Source: JAUIIK01 sp963745675 (GTDB taxonomy: Bacteria > Chloroflexota > Chloroflexia > Thermomicrobiales > CFX8). Taken from it: a DNA stretch of 64,000 nucleotides. Location of the stretch: contig CAVUYM010000016.1 of the NCBI GenBank assembly GCA_963745675.1, positions 62,001-126,000 of the forward strand, given 5' to 3'. The notes under the pieces were generated by a model that made no database searches, was not told the DNA's origin, and was given only the letters and a program-made list of their open reading frames with translations. How positions within the stretch are numbered: the stretch's first letter is position 1; every line of letters begins with the position of its first letter. Positions 20,185-31,054 of this stretch are shown one piece after another. A program made the translations under genes and the position numbers.

Positions 20185-20559
20185 CTAGATTGCGGTAGCT
20201 ATAAGCAGCACACAAAAGATGATCCCGCTACCGACCGCGACGATCCAGAACTTCCGTCTCGTCGTCTTATGTCGGAAGAGAACCATCGCGGTAAGAGCTC
20301 CTGCAAAACCTCCGGCCCCGGCGATTGTCAGCAAACTGATTTCAGGCACTCGCAAGCCGCCGCGCTTCGCTTGCATTTTGTCGTAGCCATAGAGCAGAAA
20401 GCTGGCTGGCGTCCAGGCAACGATCCAGGCGAGAACCAGGTTCCAATCCGTCGATATCACGAGTAGCGCAAACACCAGCAGAGACACCACTCCGCCGATA
20501 CCGATGAAGCGACGTTGTAGAGATGGTCTTCGAGCACGCGTACCCGACCTAGATGCCAC
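20185..20559 (-). CDS. DUF1294 small membrane protein
   Basis: 124 residues. An Arg-rich N-terminus (SGTRARRPSLQRRFIG) precedes a first helix. The DUF1294 hallmark follows: LLYGYDKMQAKRGGLRVPE, then LLTIAGAGGFAGALTAMVLFRHKT and a last helix. DUF1294 proteins are small inner-membrane proteins of unknown role, sometimes fused to cold-shock domains; no such domain is present here. It stands alone between unrelated genes. Confidence 0.85.
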   Translation of the reverse strand: MASRSGTRARRPSLQRRFIGIGGVVSLLVFALLVISTDWNLVLAWIVAWTPASFLLYGYDKMQAKRGGLRVPEISLLTIAGAGGFAGALTAMVLFRHKTTRRKFWIVAVGSGIIFCVLLIATAI

Positions 20560-20774
20560 GACGATCTCCTTCAGGATCGTGCCGGTTCACCATCTCGTAG
20601 CGCGCCAACCTACATTGGCGAATACATCCTCCAGCACTACATTGATTGCAACACTTATCCCCGGGTAGTGCGTCAACCCGCCCGTTGTAGTTCCCGGTCG
20701 CAGACCTTAAAGGATGTGTGAAGTGCTGTAGGCGCACATGTCATCAGATCACCGGCGGAGCAGCAATGAACCCT

Positions 20775-23700
20775 CTACGCCATCCCATTCCGGAAGGCCC
20801 AGGCGGCGGCCTGGGTGCGGGATTCTGCGCCGATCTTGTTGAATATGTTGGTCAGGTGGCGGGCGACGGTCTTTTCGGAGATGTAGAGCTCGTCGGAGAT
20901 CTCGCGGTTGGTGCGGCCCGCCGCGACGAGGGTCAGGACTTCGAGCTCTCGCGGAGTCAGACCGGCCAGCCGGTCGGCGGTGTCGGCCGGAGGCAATGCG
21001 CCTCGACCCAGGCCGTAACGGGCGGCAGCCTCGCGAATCGCCGAGACACAGAAACCGTCTTTGATGTAGATGTCGCGCAATGCGTCCGTCGTCAAATGCT
21101 CGGCCGTATTCTCGACGTGTTCGTAGGCGCGTTCGAACCAGTTCCGGGCATCGTCGCGATTCCCGGACGCTTCCAGCGCCCGGCCCTGCACCCAGGCCGC
21201 GTACGTAACGAGCCAGACCAAGGGCGTTTCGCGGGCCTCGATCCTGCTCGTTGCCGCCGATGCGTGGTCGAGCGCGCGTTCACCATCCCCCGCCCGCAGG
21301 GCCAACTCAGCGCGTACGAGCAAGGCTCTGATATCCCAGAAGATCGTGCCAGGTAAATCGGCAGACAACCTGAGCGTCTCCTGAGCATGGCGTTCGGAGT
21401 CAGCCTCGTTGCCTTCGAGTCTAAGCAACGCCTCGGCCAGCCCAACCGTCGCCTCAACCAGCGCAGTCCGACTCGCTCGCGCCTGGGCGGCTTCTAGACG
21501 CTCGCGCGCAAACTCGACCGCTCGTTCTGGCTGGCCCAGCGCGAGATAGGCGCTTGCAAGTGCCCCCAGGACATCCTCGCCCTGGCTGTCTCGCAGACCC
21601 GCGACATCCTGCCCGGTCTCGAAGACTGCTGCCGCCCGGTTAGCGTGGTCTAACGCACGTCCAGATCGACCAAGTAGACGTTCTGTCTCGGAGAGTCCTA
21701 GATGCGCCAACAATGCGATGCGCAGGTTGCGAGCCGAATTCGCCCATTCCAACGCTTCATTGGCCCGCTCCAGAGCTGTCTCGTACCAACCATGAGTGCG
21801 CGCGTAGAGATGAATCGACATTCTCGAAAGCGCTTCCAGTCGGGGACGGTCTGATTCGCGCTCCAGCAAGTGCTCGGTCTGCCGCAAGCGCCGGATCTCT
21901 TCGAGAAATGCGACGAAGCTCCCCTGGAGCGGTTTACCTGCCGCCGACGCAGAAACGGGTCGGCGATAGGCAAGCGCGATCAATGCGGTGATCTCGCCCT
22001 TGCGGTCGTTCGTTTCTCTGAACTGTTCCAGGGCGTCGATCAGGAAACTACGCGCTCGAGCCCGGGCATCTTCGTCGTTACGATCAGCCAGTCGCCAGAG
22101 GACGACGCCCATATCCTGGGTCACCCAGGCGACGGCACGGTTCCAGCCCAGCGCTTCACATTGCTCCCGTGCCGCCGTCAAATGCTGCACGGCCGCGATG
22201 AGCTTTTCCTTTGGCCGGTAGAGTCGCGATGGCTCACCCAGAATACGACCGATAGAAGCCTGGGCGCTAGAAAGCGAGGCCCTTGCCCGCGCCCGGTCAT
22301 CAAGGCCCGCGGCGATCTCGCGCGCTTCGGCAGCGTACTCTTCGGCGCGTTCGAGGTCGCCGGTGCGGACAGAGAAGCGCGCAAAGCGGAGTAGGCCGTC
22401 AAGGCGCCAGTCGGCCCGGCCATGCTCATCGGCATAACGCATGATCGCTGCAAGTCCCGCCGCCTGGGCATCATCGGCATGGGCGAACTCGTACTGGGTA
22501 TCGCGTGAGAGCAAGATGCGGAAGCGCAGTTCCAAACTTTCGTCTCCGGCATCTTCGGACGGGTGATCTTCCAGAATCTCCAGCGCGGCATCATAGTGGC
22601 GAATTGCCTGTTCAGTCGCGCGAAATCGAATCGCGTCCTCAGCAGCGAGGTAGAGATAGTGGGCGGCCTTGCTCAAATTCTCACCGTGGCTGAAGTGATA
22701 AGCCAGGCGGGCAGCCTGCCGCTCTGGAGCCGGTTCCAATTCTTCGATCTTCGTGCCGACCGCCTGATGGAGGGCGCGGCGGCGGATCGCGTTCATGCTC
22801 CAGTAGAGAACGCTCTGAATCTGCTCGTGAGCGAAGGCATAGATTGCATCACCGACCGCCAACCGCCGCTCGACAATCAGCCGGCGAAGGGTCGCTTCCT
22901 CTATATATCCAACGAGCTCATCGTCCTGCACCATGCCGCGCTGCTGGAGGACTGCTTGCAGAAGTTCGAATGAAAACTCTTTTCCGATGACCGCCGCGAC
23001 AGCCAGGGCTTCACGAGCGCCCGATGAAATTGTCTCTAACGGTGCCCCACGACACTGCGGACACTTTGCGGCACGACCGCCTCGGCATCGGCCGATGAGA
23101 TCCCAGTCGGCCGTCCGCCCTGCGATCGAGCAGCTCGACCTCCCGCAGGTGCAGCACAAGCTCTTCAATGAAGAACGGAACGCCTTCGGACTCGTGCTGA
23201 ATCGCCGTCAGAAAGCTGGTTGAGATTTCATTCGACGTTAACGCCAAGGATATCAGCCACAATCGCCGACGTTTGCTCCTGATTCAAGCGCCGAAGAGCA
23301 AGACGAAAAGCCAGGCGTTCGCGCTGAAGATCGCGCAGCACGCCCTCAAAAGGCTGGCGCGTGTCGAGGTCGGTATCGCGATATGCGCCGATAATGAGTA
23401 ACGGCGCGGTGCGAATAACCCGCGCGATATAGCGCAGCAACAGGGCGGTCGGCTCATCGGCCCAATGCAGATCATCGAGCAGTAGAACGATAGGTTGATC
23501 GTTTGCCGCTTCAACCAGCCGGCGCGCGACGGCATCGAACAGGCGCAAGCGTTCATCGGGATCACGAACGATGTCTGGAACGCCATTATCCCGCTCGACC
23601 CGAGCGCCTTCAATGCCCGGAAGAATAGCTGCCAGACCGGCTTGAACTACCGTCCTGAGATACAAGCAATGGCCGCAACGCTTCAACAAAAGGCGCATAG

Positions 23701-23942
23701 GGGGCCATGGCGGCATCTTCGTAGCAATTGCCCCGCAACGCCAGCGCGCCGGCAGCACTCGCCTGACCTACAAAATGATCGAGCAGGTGCGTCTTGCCTA
23801 TGCCCGGTTCACCGCTGACAAAGACAACGCGCGCCGAACCGTCCGAGGCCTCGTCGAAAGCATCGAGTAGCGTGGTTAATTCATCGTCCCGGCCAACGAG
23901 AGGTTGTTGTGCCGGTGCACGCGGAAGAATTCCGGCGGTCAT
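20775..23942 (-). CDS. Large ATP-binding LuxR-family (LAL) transcription regulator, frameshifted
   Basis: About 1050 residues read in four pieces: 23942-23650, about 23680-23228, about 23240-23050 and about 23055-20775. The N-terminal AAA/NACHT-like module has Walker A SGEPGIGKTHLLD and Walker B IVLLLDDLHWADEP. A long TPR-like helical middle follows (AEEYAAEAREIA, ALDHANRAAAVFE, ERAVEFARERLEAA). The C-terminal LuxR/GerE helix-turn-helix is LTPRELEVLTLVAAGRTNREI and STEKTVARHLTNIF-like sequence up to the end. LAL (MalT-like) regulators bind a ligand plus ATP and activate target promoters. The start codon overlaps the stop of the ferredoxin gene, so the two are co-expressed. Frame changes lie near 23650, 23235 and 23050 and look like single-base errors. 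Confidence 0.85.
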
Positions 23943-24166
23943 GGATAGATCTGTTCTCCATCATCAGATTCCAGCACGATGGCTTCGGTCGGGCAAAGTT
24001 CTGCGGCCACACGCAACGTGTCTTCGTCAACCGACTGGACTTCCAGCAGCGCCGCTTTCTCCTCATCATCCAGAATAAAGACCGTCGGCGCGGTCACAAC
24101 ACAGTTCCCGGCTGAGACGCATTTTTCCCGATCAATTCGAACGCGCACCACTGCCTCCAGCATCAT
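23939..24166 (-). CDS. Small [3Fe-4S]-type ferredoxin
   Basis: 75 residues. VRVRIDREKCVSAGNCVV and ELCPTEAIVLE give the Cys pattern C-x5-C ... CP, typical of one-cluster 3Fe-4S ferredoxins that serve cytochromes P450 and related oxygenases. Two adjacent ATG codons (24166 and 24163) could start it. The ribosome binding site TAGGAGA is one arm of the inverted repeat at 24179-24201. The stop overlaps the ATG of the LuxR-type regulator (ATGA), an unusual pairing. No P450 gene is in this window, so its redox partner is unknown. Confidence 0.85.
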   Translation of the reverse strand: MMLEAVVRVRIDREKCVSAGNCVVTAPTVFILDDEEKAALLEVQSVDEDTLRVAAELCPTEAIVLESDDGEQIYP

Positions 24167-24178
24167 TATTCAGATTCA

Positions 24179-24201
24179 TCTCCTAAATATAGTGTAGGAG
24201 A
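24179..24201 (-). promoter_or_regulatory. Inverted repeat overlapping the ferredoxin ribosome binding site
   Basis: TCTCCTA-N9-TAGGAGA is a perfect 7-base inverted repeat in an AT-rich stretch. It lies 13 bases before the ferredoxin start, and one arm is the Shine-Dalgarno sequence. It could be an operator, or an RNA hairpin that hides the ribosome binding site of the ferredoxin-regulator operon. Inference only. Confidence 0.45.
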
Positions 24202-24755
24202 TATCTCGTGCCATCTCGCATCGGAATCATTGCCCATATTTCGAGCCCATGGTGGCTAATGTTCAGACCTCCGGAGCAAGCACATCGAACGATGCCCGGT
24301 ACGGTTGACCATGCCCTTTTCCCAGGGAACAGAGCGCGTCACACTCGACGATGTCGGCAGCCGCCGGGCACAATATCAGATGAGCCGCGGTTTTGCTGCA
24401 TCTTGACGGAGAGAAGAATGGCTACCTACAATGCAATGGCCTGGGCAATCGTCGCGAGACGATGTGACATGGTCTGCGCGATGACAGCGCCTGGCATAGC
24501 GTCATTTCAGGTAGACATGACTGATGGGTAGCTGCCGATCCTCGGTCCTGGAGTGCTGAGATCCGTACAATTCCAGAGAGGTCCGATACCGCCAAGATTA
24601 CGTTTCGGACGTATACAGGTATGAGACTCTGCATCGGGAATCGGTCTCATTTGCAGCCGGACACTAGTTTGGTGTCGCGGGGACGCACGCGAGTTAGAAC
24701 GCCGAATTTCTTCGATTGCATTGGCGTCAGCGTTGCGTGAATGAAGGAGGAGAGA
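24202..24755. other. Long intergenic region between divergent operons
   Basis: About 550 bases separate the minus-strand ferredoxin-regulator pair from the peptide-transport operon. Small open frames here have no domain. A strong AAGGAGGA at 24742-24749 is the ribosome binding site for the GTG at 24756. I searched for a riboswitch-like core and found none I can name. The promoters of both operons should lie here. Confidence 0.4.
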
Positions 24756-26676
24756 GTGGACGAACGACTCGGATTCCAGGACGAACAGGAAGAGTCGAGG
24801 GCGAGCAGGCTCGTTGCCCTTGCGACAAGCCTGAAGTACGACCGCCGTCAAGTGCTGAAGAGAGCCGTCGCACTAGGGCTTTCAGCGCCAGCGATCGCCG
24901 CCGTCCTCGCCGCCTGTGGCGGAGACGATGACGATGACACGCCAACCGCGACAGCCGCAAGTGGTGGCAACGAAGAGACCGACTGCCACCGAGGAGATGG
25001 TCGACGAAGAACCGACTGCAACCGAAGAGATGGCCGCCGACGAGCCGACTGCGACTGAGGCAGCCGGTGGCGGAGATGAGCCGACCGCTACTGAAGCGGC
25101 GGCAGAGCCTACGGCGACCGAAGAACCAGCCGCTGGCATGGGCGGCGGGATTATCAACGTCTCATCGACCGCTGGTGATTCGGGCATCCTCAATCCGATC
25201 CTTGTTGGATCGGAAGACTACACTGACTTCTCGATCTTCAGCCGTCTGATGTATTATGACGATACTGGCAGCCTGCAGCCTGACCTCGCCGAATCATGGG
25301 AATTCAGCGATGACAACCTCGAGCTGACACTCAACCTCGCGACCGCTAACTGGCATGACGGCACTCCATTTACCGCCGACGATGTGATCTTCACATTCGA
25401 CACGATCGCCGCCGAGGACACCGATACTACGCTCCGCAGCCAGCTTCAAGTTAGTGGCGAGTTCGTCGAATGGGAAAAGGTCGACGATTCCACGCTCAAG
25501 CTGACGATGAGTGAGCCCTTCGCGCCACTACTCTTTAGTCTCAACCGGATAGCTATCATCCCGATGCACATTCTTGATGGTCAGGATGTTAACACGAGCG
25601 ATTTCAACCTCAACCCGGTTGGCACCGGTCCCTTTAAGTTCTCGGAATGGGAACGCGATCAGTTCATCAAAGTCGTCCGCAACGAGGACTGGTTCCGGGG
25701 TGATGCACTCGCCGATGGCTTCACAATCTTCTTCACCGAAGACACGAACGCCAACATTATCGCTCTCGAATCGGGCGATCTGGACTGGATATTCACGCCA
25801 CCGGAAGCACAGGAACGTTTCCAGGACAACGCAGACTTCACCCTCCACAACTACGTCTACTTCACTTCGATCACGCTGGCCTTCAACCACAAGCATGAGG
25901 CGCTGGCTGACCCAGCATTTCGGAAGGCGATTGAGTCAGGCATCGACAAAGTCTCATGGACCGAGTCGGTTACTCGTGGCCGGGGCATTGTCTCGCACAA
26001 TCAGTTTGCAGAGACGGGACCGCTCGACCGCTACAACGACTATGACAATGTCGTGCCGCCCATTTTCGACCAGGACGCCGCGTCGCAGGCGCTGGACGAT
26101 CTTGGCTATTCCGCCGGTAGCGACGGTATCCGCGTAGGTGCTGATGGCACGAAGCTTTCCTTCAACGTCATCACCTACTCCGGATTTGACGAGTACCAGA
26201 ACGGCATGGTCATCTTCCAGGATCAGATGAAACAGATCGGGGTCGAAATCAGCCCGAACGTCGTTGAATTCTCAACGCTCGAAGAGATGTGGGCGAATCC
26301 CGATGACGACCCGGACAACCGTGCGTTCGAGCTCGAAGAATGGCCACATCCCTTCGAATTCGATCCGGATATGTATGGCGAACTGCATTCGGCGAACGTC
26401 CCGCCAGGGCTCAACTACATGTGGTACCGCAATGATCGCATCGACGAGTTGCTCATCCTGGGGCGCACTACCACCGATCCAGACGACCGCGTCGACATCT
26501 ACCGTGAAATAGATACCATTCGCTCTGAGGACCTGCCGTCTATCCCTATGTATCTCGCAGTCGATGGCTACGTCGCCTCGAACTCGGTGCTCGGTCCCGA
26601 CGGAGAGCCGATCCAATCTGACTACTTCCGCCGCTTCCGGATTACCGGAATGCCCACATGCTGGAAGAAAGCCTAG
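24756..26676 (+). CDS. ABC transporter family-5 (peptide/nickel/opine) substrate-binding lipoprotein, one-base frameshift
   Basis: About 640 residues starting at GTG 24756, after AAGGAGGA. The N-terminus has a twin-arginine-like signal: YDRRQVLKRAVALGLSAPA followed by the lipobox AVLAAC. A low-complexity linker with four PTATE repeats follows, then a full SBP_bac_5 domain (DLAESWEFSDDN, WHDGTPFTADDVIFTFD, NPVGTGPFKFSEW). One extra A near 24978 shifts the frame; removing it gives NEEPTATEEM. It would capture oligopeptides or a similar ligand outside the membrane for the permeases encoded next. The ligand cannot be read from sequence. The C-terminus TGMPTCWKKA ends early, so a further indel near 26655 is possible. 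Confidence 0.9.
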
Positions 26677-26762
26677 GCATACCGACAGATGAGGCTGGAT
26701 AATTCCGGCCTCATCTGTTTCATCGTCGAACCCTCGAGACCAGCGCGAAGGATAGTCAGGTT

Positions 26763-27744
26763 ATGTCGGCATACATCGTTCGAAGGCTCCTCTGGATGCT
26801 GCCGCTCCTGCTCGGCGTTTCCATCATCAGTTTCACGCTGCTCAAACGCGCCCCGGGAGATCCAGTATCGTCGATCCTTGCCGGCGCGGCCCGTGAGGGC
26901 GAGGGAGTTAGCGCCGAAGACCGTGACCGTCTACGCGAGCAATATGGCCTCAACGATCCAGCCTATGTTCAGTACTTCCTTTGGCTTGAAAAGATAACGC
27001 AGGGCAATCTGGGCGAGTCGACCCGCAGCAACGCGCCTGTCTTCGATGTCATCAAGCAACGCCTTCCAAACACCGTGAAACTATCACTTATTTCATTCGT
27101 TCTGACGCTGGTAATCGCGCTCCCACTCGGCATCATATCGGCAGTCAAACAGTACTCCGCAGTCGATTACATCCTGACATTCTCGGGATTTGCCGGCATT
27201 TCAGTACCTCAATTCTGGTTGGCGCTGATGCTGCTCTACGTCTTCGCCCTCAAACTCGGATGGTTGCCATCCTTCGGCATGAAGAGCGCCTATGTCGACG
27301 ACGGTTTCGTGCCGCAAACAATCGATTCCATCAAACATTACATCCTGCCGGTTACCGCGATCACGATCGTTGGTCTCACCGGCTATATGCGCTACCAGCG
27401 GGCGGCCATGCTCGATGTCATCCGCCAGGACTACGTCCGCACCGCCCGGGCCAAAGGACTGTCTGAAACGCAAAGTCATTCTGAAGCATGCATGGCGCAA
27501 CGCGTTGATTCCGATCATCACTCTGCTGGGATACGTCTTCGTGATCCTGGTCGAGGGTTCGATCGTCGTTGAAACGATCTTTTCCTGGCCCGGCATGGGA
27601 TTGCTAGCGGTTGATTCGCTTCAGCAACGCGATTATCCGGTCGTCATGGCGATCGTCCTGCTCTCGTCCATCCTGATCCTGTTCGGCACGCTGCTGTCCG
27701 ACATTCTCTATGCCGTCGTCGACCCGCGCGTACGTTATGACTAG
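26763..27744 (+). CDS. ABC transporter permease, DppB/OppB type, one-base frameshift
   Basis: About 326 residues with six membrane helices. The N-terminus MSAYIVRRLLWMLPLLLGVSI is a classical DppB start, followed by FTLLKRAPGDPV. The EAA loop is ARAKGLSERKVILKHAWRNA once one A is removed from the AAA run near 27470. The C-terminus VVDPRVRYD is diagnostic. It forms half of the translocation channel together with the DppC-type gene that follows. Spacing to the binding-protein gene (86 bases) and to the next permease (52 bases) fits one operon. Confidence 0.9.
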
Positions 27745-27796
27745 TTTTCGCAAAACTGCCACCGGCTACCGAAGAACGATCCGAGGAGCATAACTT

Positions 27797-28747
27797 ATGA
27801 GCGCAAGCGCCGAATCCGCCCTGATCGGAGCCAGCGAACAGCAGTTGGCCGAGGAGCAGGCACGCGGCCAACTCCAAATATTCTGGCGTCGGTTTCGACG
27901 GCACAAACTCGCGATGGTCAGTGCCGCCTACTTGATCATTCTGATCCTCGTCGCCATCTTCGCGCCGCTCGCCGCCCCGTATGATCCGTACAAGACCGAC
28001 CTTCAACTGGCACGCTTCGGCAGACCCGCATCACCGTCACTATCCCATCCCTTCGGCAGCGACCAACTTGGCCGCGATCTGTTGTCGCGCGTCATCTACG
28101 GCGCGCGCGTCTCGCTCATGGTCGGTTTCGTTGCCACCGGTTTAGCAATCGCGGCTGGCACGATCTTTGGCGCGGTTGCCGGATACGCCGGCAAATGGAC
28201 CGACATGGGTATCATGCGCTTCGCGGACATTCTGCTGGCCTTCCCCCCGTTGCTCTTCGCAATGGCAGCTCTAGCCTCTTTCGACGGCACCTCGCGCGGG
28301 GTGGTGCACATCGCCGCCGTCCTCGCGATCATTGGCTGGATGAATGTAGCCAGGTTAGTGCGCGGCGAGTTCCTGGTTCTGCGAACCCGGGAATATACCG
28401 AAGCGGCGCGAGCCATCGGAGCGTCGGGCATCTCGATCATTTTCCGCGAACTCCTCCCAAACGCCGTTGGTCCAATCATCGTGGCTGCATCGCTCGGTAT
28501 CCCGGCCGCGATCCTGACCGAATCGGCGCTCTCTTTCCTCGGCTTCGGCATCCAACCACCACAACCCTCCTGGGGCAACATGATCTCCGGAACGGGCGGC
28601 AGCGATACGTTCGCGATGATGCGCGACTTCAACGCCTGGTGGATGGGCTTCTTCCCGGGACTGGCAATTGCGACGACCGTACTGGCATTCAACTTTTTCG
28701 GCGACGGTCTCCGCGACGCGCTCGACCCACGGTCGTACCTCGACTAG
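27797..28747 (+). CDS. ABC transporter permease, DppC/OppC type
   Basis: 316 residues. An N-terminal soluble stretch precedes FWRRFRRHKLAMVSAAYLII, the usual first helix. HPFGSDQLGRDLLSRVIYGAR is the DppC signature, REYTEAARAIGASGISIIFR is the EAA loop, and ALDPRSYLD ends the protein as in most DppC proteins. The frame is intact. It pairs with the DppB-type permease upstream and uses the fused ATPase encoded at 28908. Peptide import is the default family role; related systems import nickel, opines or glycans. Confidence 0.92.
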   Translation: MSASAESALIGASEQQLAEEQARGQLQIFWRRFRRHKLAMVSAAYLIILILVAIFAPLAAPYDPYKTDLQLARFGRPASPSLSHPFGSDQLGRDLLSRVIYGARVSLMVGFVATGLAIAAGTIFGAVAGYAGKWTDMGIMRFADILLAFPPLLFAMAALASFDGTSRGVVHIAAVLAIIGWMNVARLVRGEFLVLRTREYTEAARAIGASGISIIFRELLPNAVGPIIVAASLGIPAAILTESALSFLGFGIQPPQPSWGNMISGTGGSDTFAMMRDFNAWWMGFFPGLAIATTVLAFNFFGDGLRDALDPRSYLD

Positions 28748-28907
28748 TGCGCAGGACCGGAGCGACAGCGATCAGCCACCAAGCCGGCCTGTTACGACGT
28801 GGCACGCGAATTGCTCGTCGAAAAGAGCGGGTTCCCGTCGGCGAGCGACAGATCAGACCAGGATATGCGACGAACATTGGACAATACAGGGGGTATGGGG
28901 ATGAAAC

Positions 28908-31042
28908 ATGGTTGAGCAGAGTGGCATCGTCACAATCGAACCCCCTGAAGCTGACGACAACATCCTCACCGTCAACGATTTGCACGTCTCGTTCTTCAGC
29001 GAAGGGCAGGAAGTCAAGGCAGTCGACGGCATCTCCTATGACGTCAAACGCGGCGAAGTCCTCGGCATCGTCGGGGAATCGGGAAGCGGTAAGAGTGTCA
29101 GCGCCCTCTCTCTGATGCGCTTGATCGACAGCCCGCCGGGCCGCATCCTCGACGGTCAGATTGAATTCGATGGTGAAGACGTGCTGAGCATGAGCAGCCG
29201 AGAACTCCACAATCTGCGCGGCAACGACATCGCCATGATCTTTCAGGAACCGCTCACCGCTCTCAATCCCGTTTTCAATGTCGGCGAGCAAATCATGGAG
29301 CCATTGATGCTCCACCAGGGGATGTCTAAACAGCAAGCCGAAGAACGCGCGGTCGAACTCCTGCGGCAGGTCGGCGTACCCTCCCCCGAAGAGCGATGAA
29401 GAACTATCCGCATGAGATGTCCGGTGGGATGCGCCAGCGGGCGATGATCGCGATGGCGCTCTCATGCAGCCCCAAACTCCTGATTGCCGACGAGCCGACG
29501 ACGGCGCTCGACGTCTCGATCCAGGCGCAGATCCTCGATCTGATGCGCGATCTCCAACGCGAGTTCCACACGTCGATGATATTCATTACCCATGATCTCG
29601 CCGTCGTCAACGAAATGTGCGACCGGGTCAATGTGATGTACTCGGGTCGCATCGTCGAACAGGGCACGACCCAGCAGCTCTTCAGCGACCCCAAGCACCC
29701 GTACAGCTGGGGCTTGTTCGACTCGATCCCGCGTATCGAAGAAGAACGTGGCGTGCGGCTGATTCCAATCATCGGCCAGCCACCGAATCTCGCACGCATG
29801 CCATCGGGTTGCAAGTTCAGCCCGCGCTGCCCCTATGCGTTTGAGCGTTGCTTTGAAGATGAGCCGCCACTGATCTCGTTGGAGAGCGGCCAGACGGTGC
29901 GCTGCTGGTTGTACAACGACGAGCACAAGGGTCAGTCAGAGCGCATCGAGTTCAAGCGCGAACAGTCCATCGAATCGATGATGGACCCTGACACGGTTAT
30001 TCTCGATGTCAAGAATCTGAAGAAGTACTTCCCGATTACCAAGGGCTTCTTCCAGCGTACAGTGGGTAATGTTCAGGCTGTCGACGACATCACGTTCGAC
30101 CTCCATCGCGGCGAAACACTCGGGCTCGTCGGCGAATCGGGCTGCGGCAAGAGCACACTGGGACGAACAATCCTGCGCTTGCTCGATCCAACCGATGGCG
30201 TCGTCCACTTTGGCGGGCACAATCTGGCCGGCATGAAAGGTAGTCAGCTCAAGGAGATGCGCCGGAGGATGCAGATTATCTTCCAGGACCCCTATTCTTC
30301 GCTCAACCCACGCCGTACAGTCGGATCGATCCTCTCGCAACCGCTCCAGCTTCACAACATCGTGCCAGGGAATGAAACGAGCGATCGCGTAGCCCAATTG
30401 CTCGAACGCGTCGGCCTCAACCCGAGCCATGCCGAGCGCTACCCGCACGAGTTCTCGGGCGGTCAACGCCAGCGTATTGGTGTTGCCAGGGCGATCTCGG
30501 TCAATCCGGATTTCATCGTCGCCGACGAACCAGTTTCAGCGCTGGACGTCTCGATTCAGGCCCAGATTATCAACCTGTTGCACGATCTCCAGCATGAACT
30601 GGGATTGTCCTACATCTTCATCGCTCACGATCTGTCGGTAGTGCGCTCGGTCTCTGACCGTATCGCGGTGATGTACCTCGGCCAGATCGTTGAGCTAGCC
30701 AACAACAGCGATATCTACGAAGATCCGCTCCATCCCTATACTCAGGCCCTGCTCTCGGCGGTCCCGACCGTCGAAGTCAACGGCGCCAAGCGGCGTAGCA
30801 GGATCATCCTTGAAGGAGACGTGCCAAGCCCGATCAACCCACCGAAAGGCTGCCGCTTCCATACCCGCTGCCCTTACGCGTTCGATGCATGCAGCGAGGT
30901 TGCGCCGCAAATGCTAGATGTCGGTAGTGGCCATCAGGTGCGCTGCCATCTTTACAATCCGGACTTCTTCTCCAAAGCTCCCGGGAACGCATCAGAGCTC
31001 GTCGCACGAGGAAAAGAACTCATGCCAGTCGAAACCGACTGA
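28908..31042 (+). CDS. Fused DppD-DppF ABC ATPase (GsiA-like), one-base frameshift
   Basis: A single reading of about 710 residues holds two complete nucleotide-binding domains. Domain 1 has Walker A GIVGESGSGKSVSAL, signature MSGGMRQRAMIAMAL and Walker B LLIADEPTTALD, ending with the oligopeptide C-domain (CKFSPRCPYAFERC). Domain 2 starts near 30000 with GLVGESGCGKSTLGR, signature FSGGQRQRIGVARA and Walker B FIVADEPVSALD, and ends with the same Cys-rich cap (CRFHTRCPYAFDAC). One base is missing near 29394; restoring it gives PEERMKNYPHEMSGG. Separate DppD and DppF subunits are more usual, while fused forms such as GsiA and YejF are known. It energises the importer encoded upstream. Confidence 0.9.
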
Positions 31043-31054
31043 GGATCTTTGAGG

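Noticed and set aside
29390..29400. Programmed ribosomal frameshift in the fused ATPase
   Set aside because: No slippery heptamer or downstream structure, and similar one-base breaks occur in unrelated genes throughout the window, so an indel is simpler.
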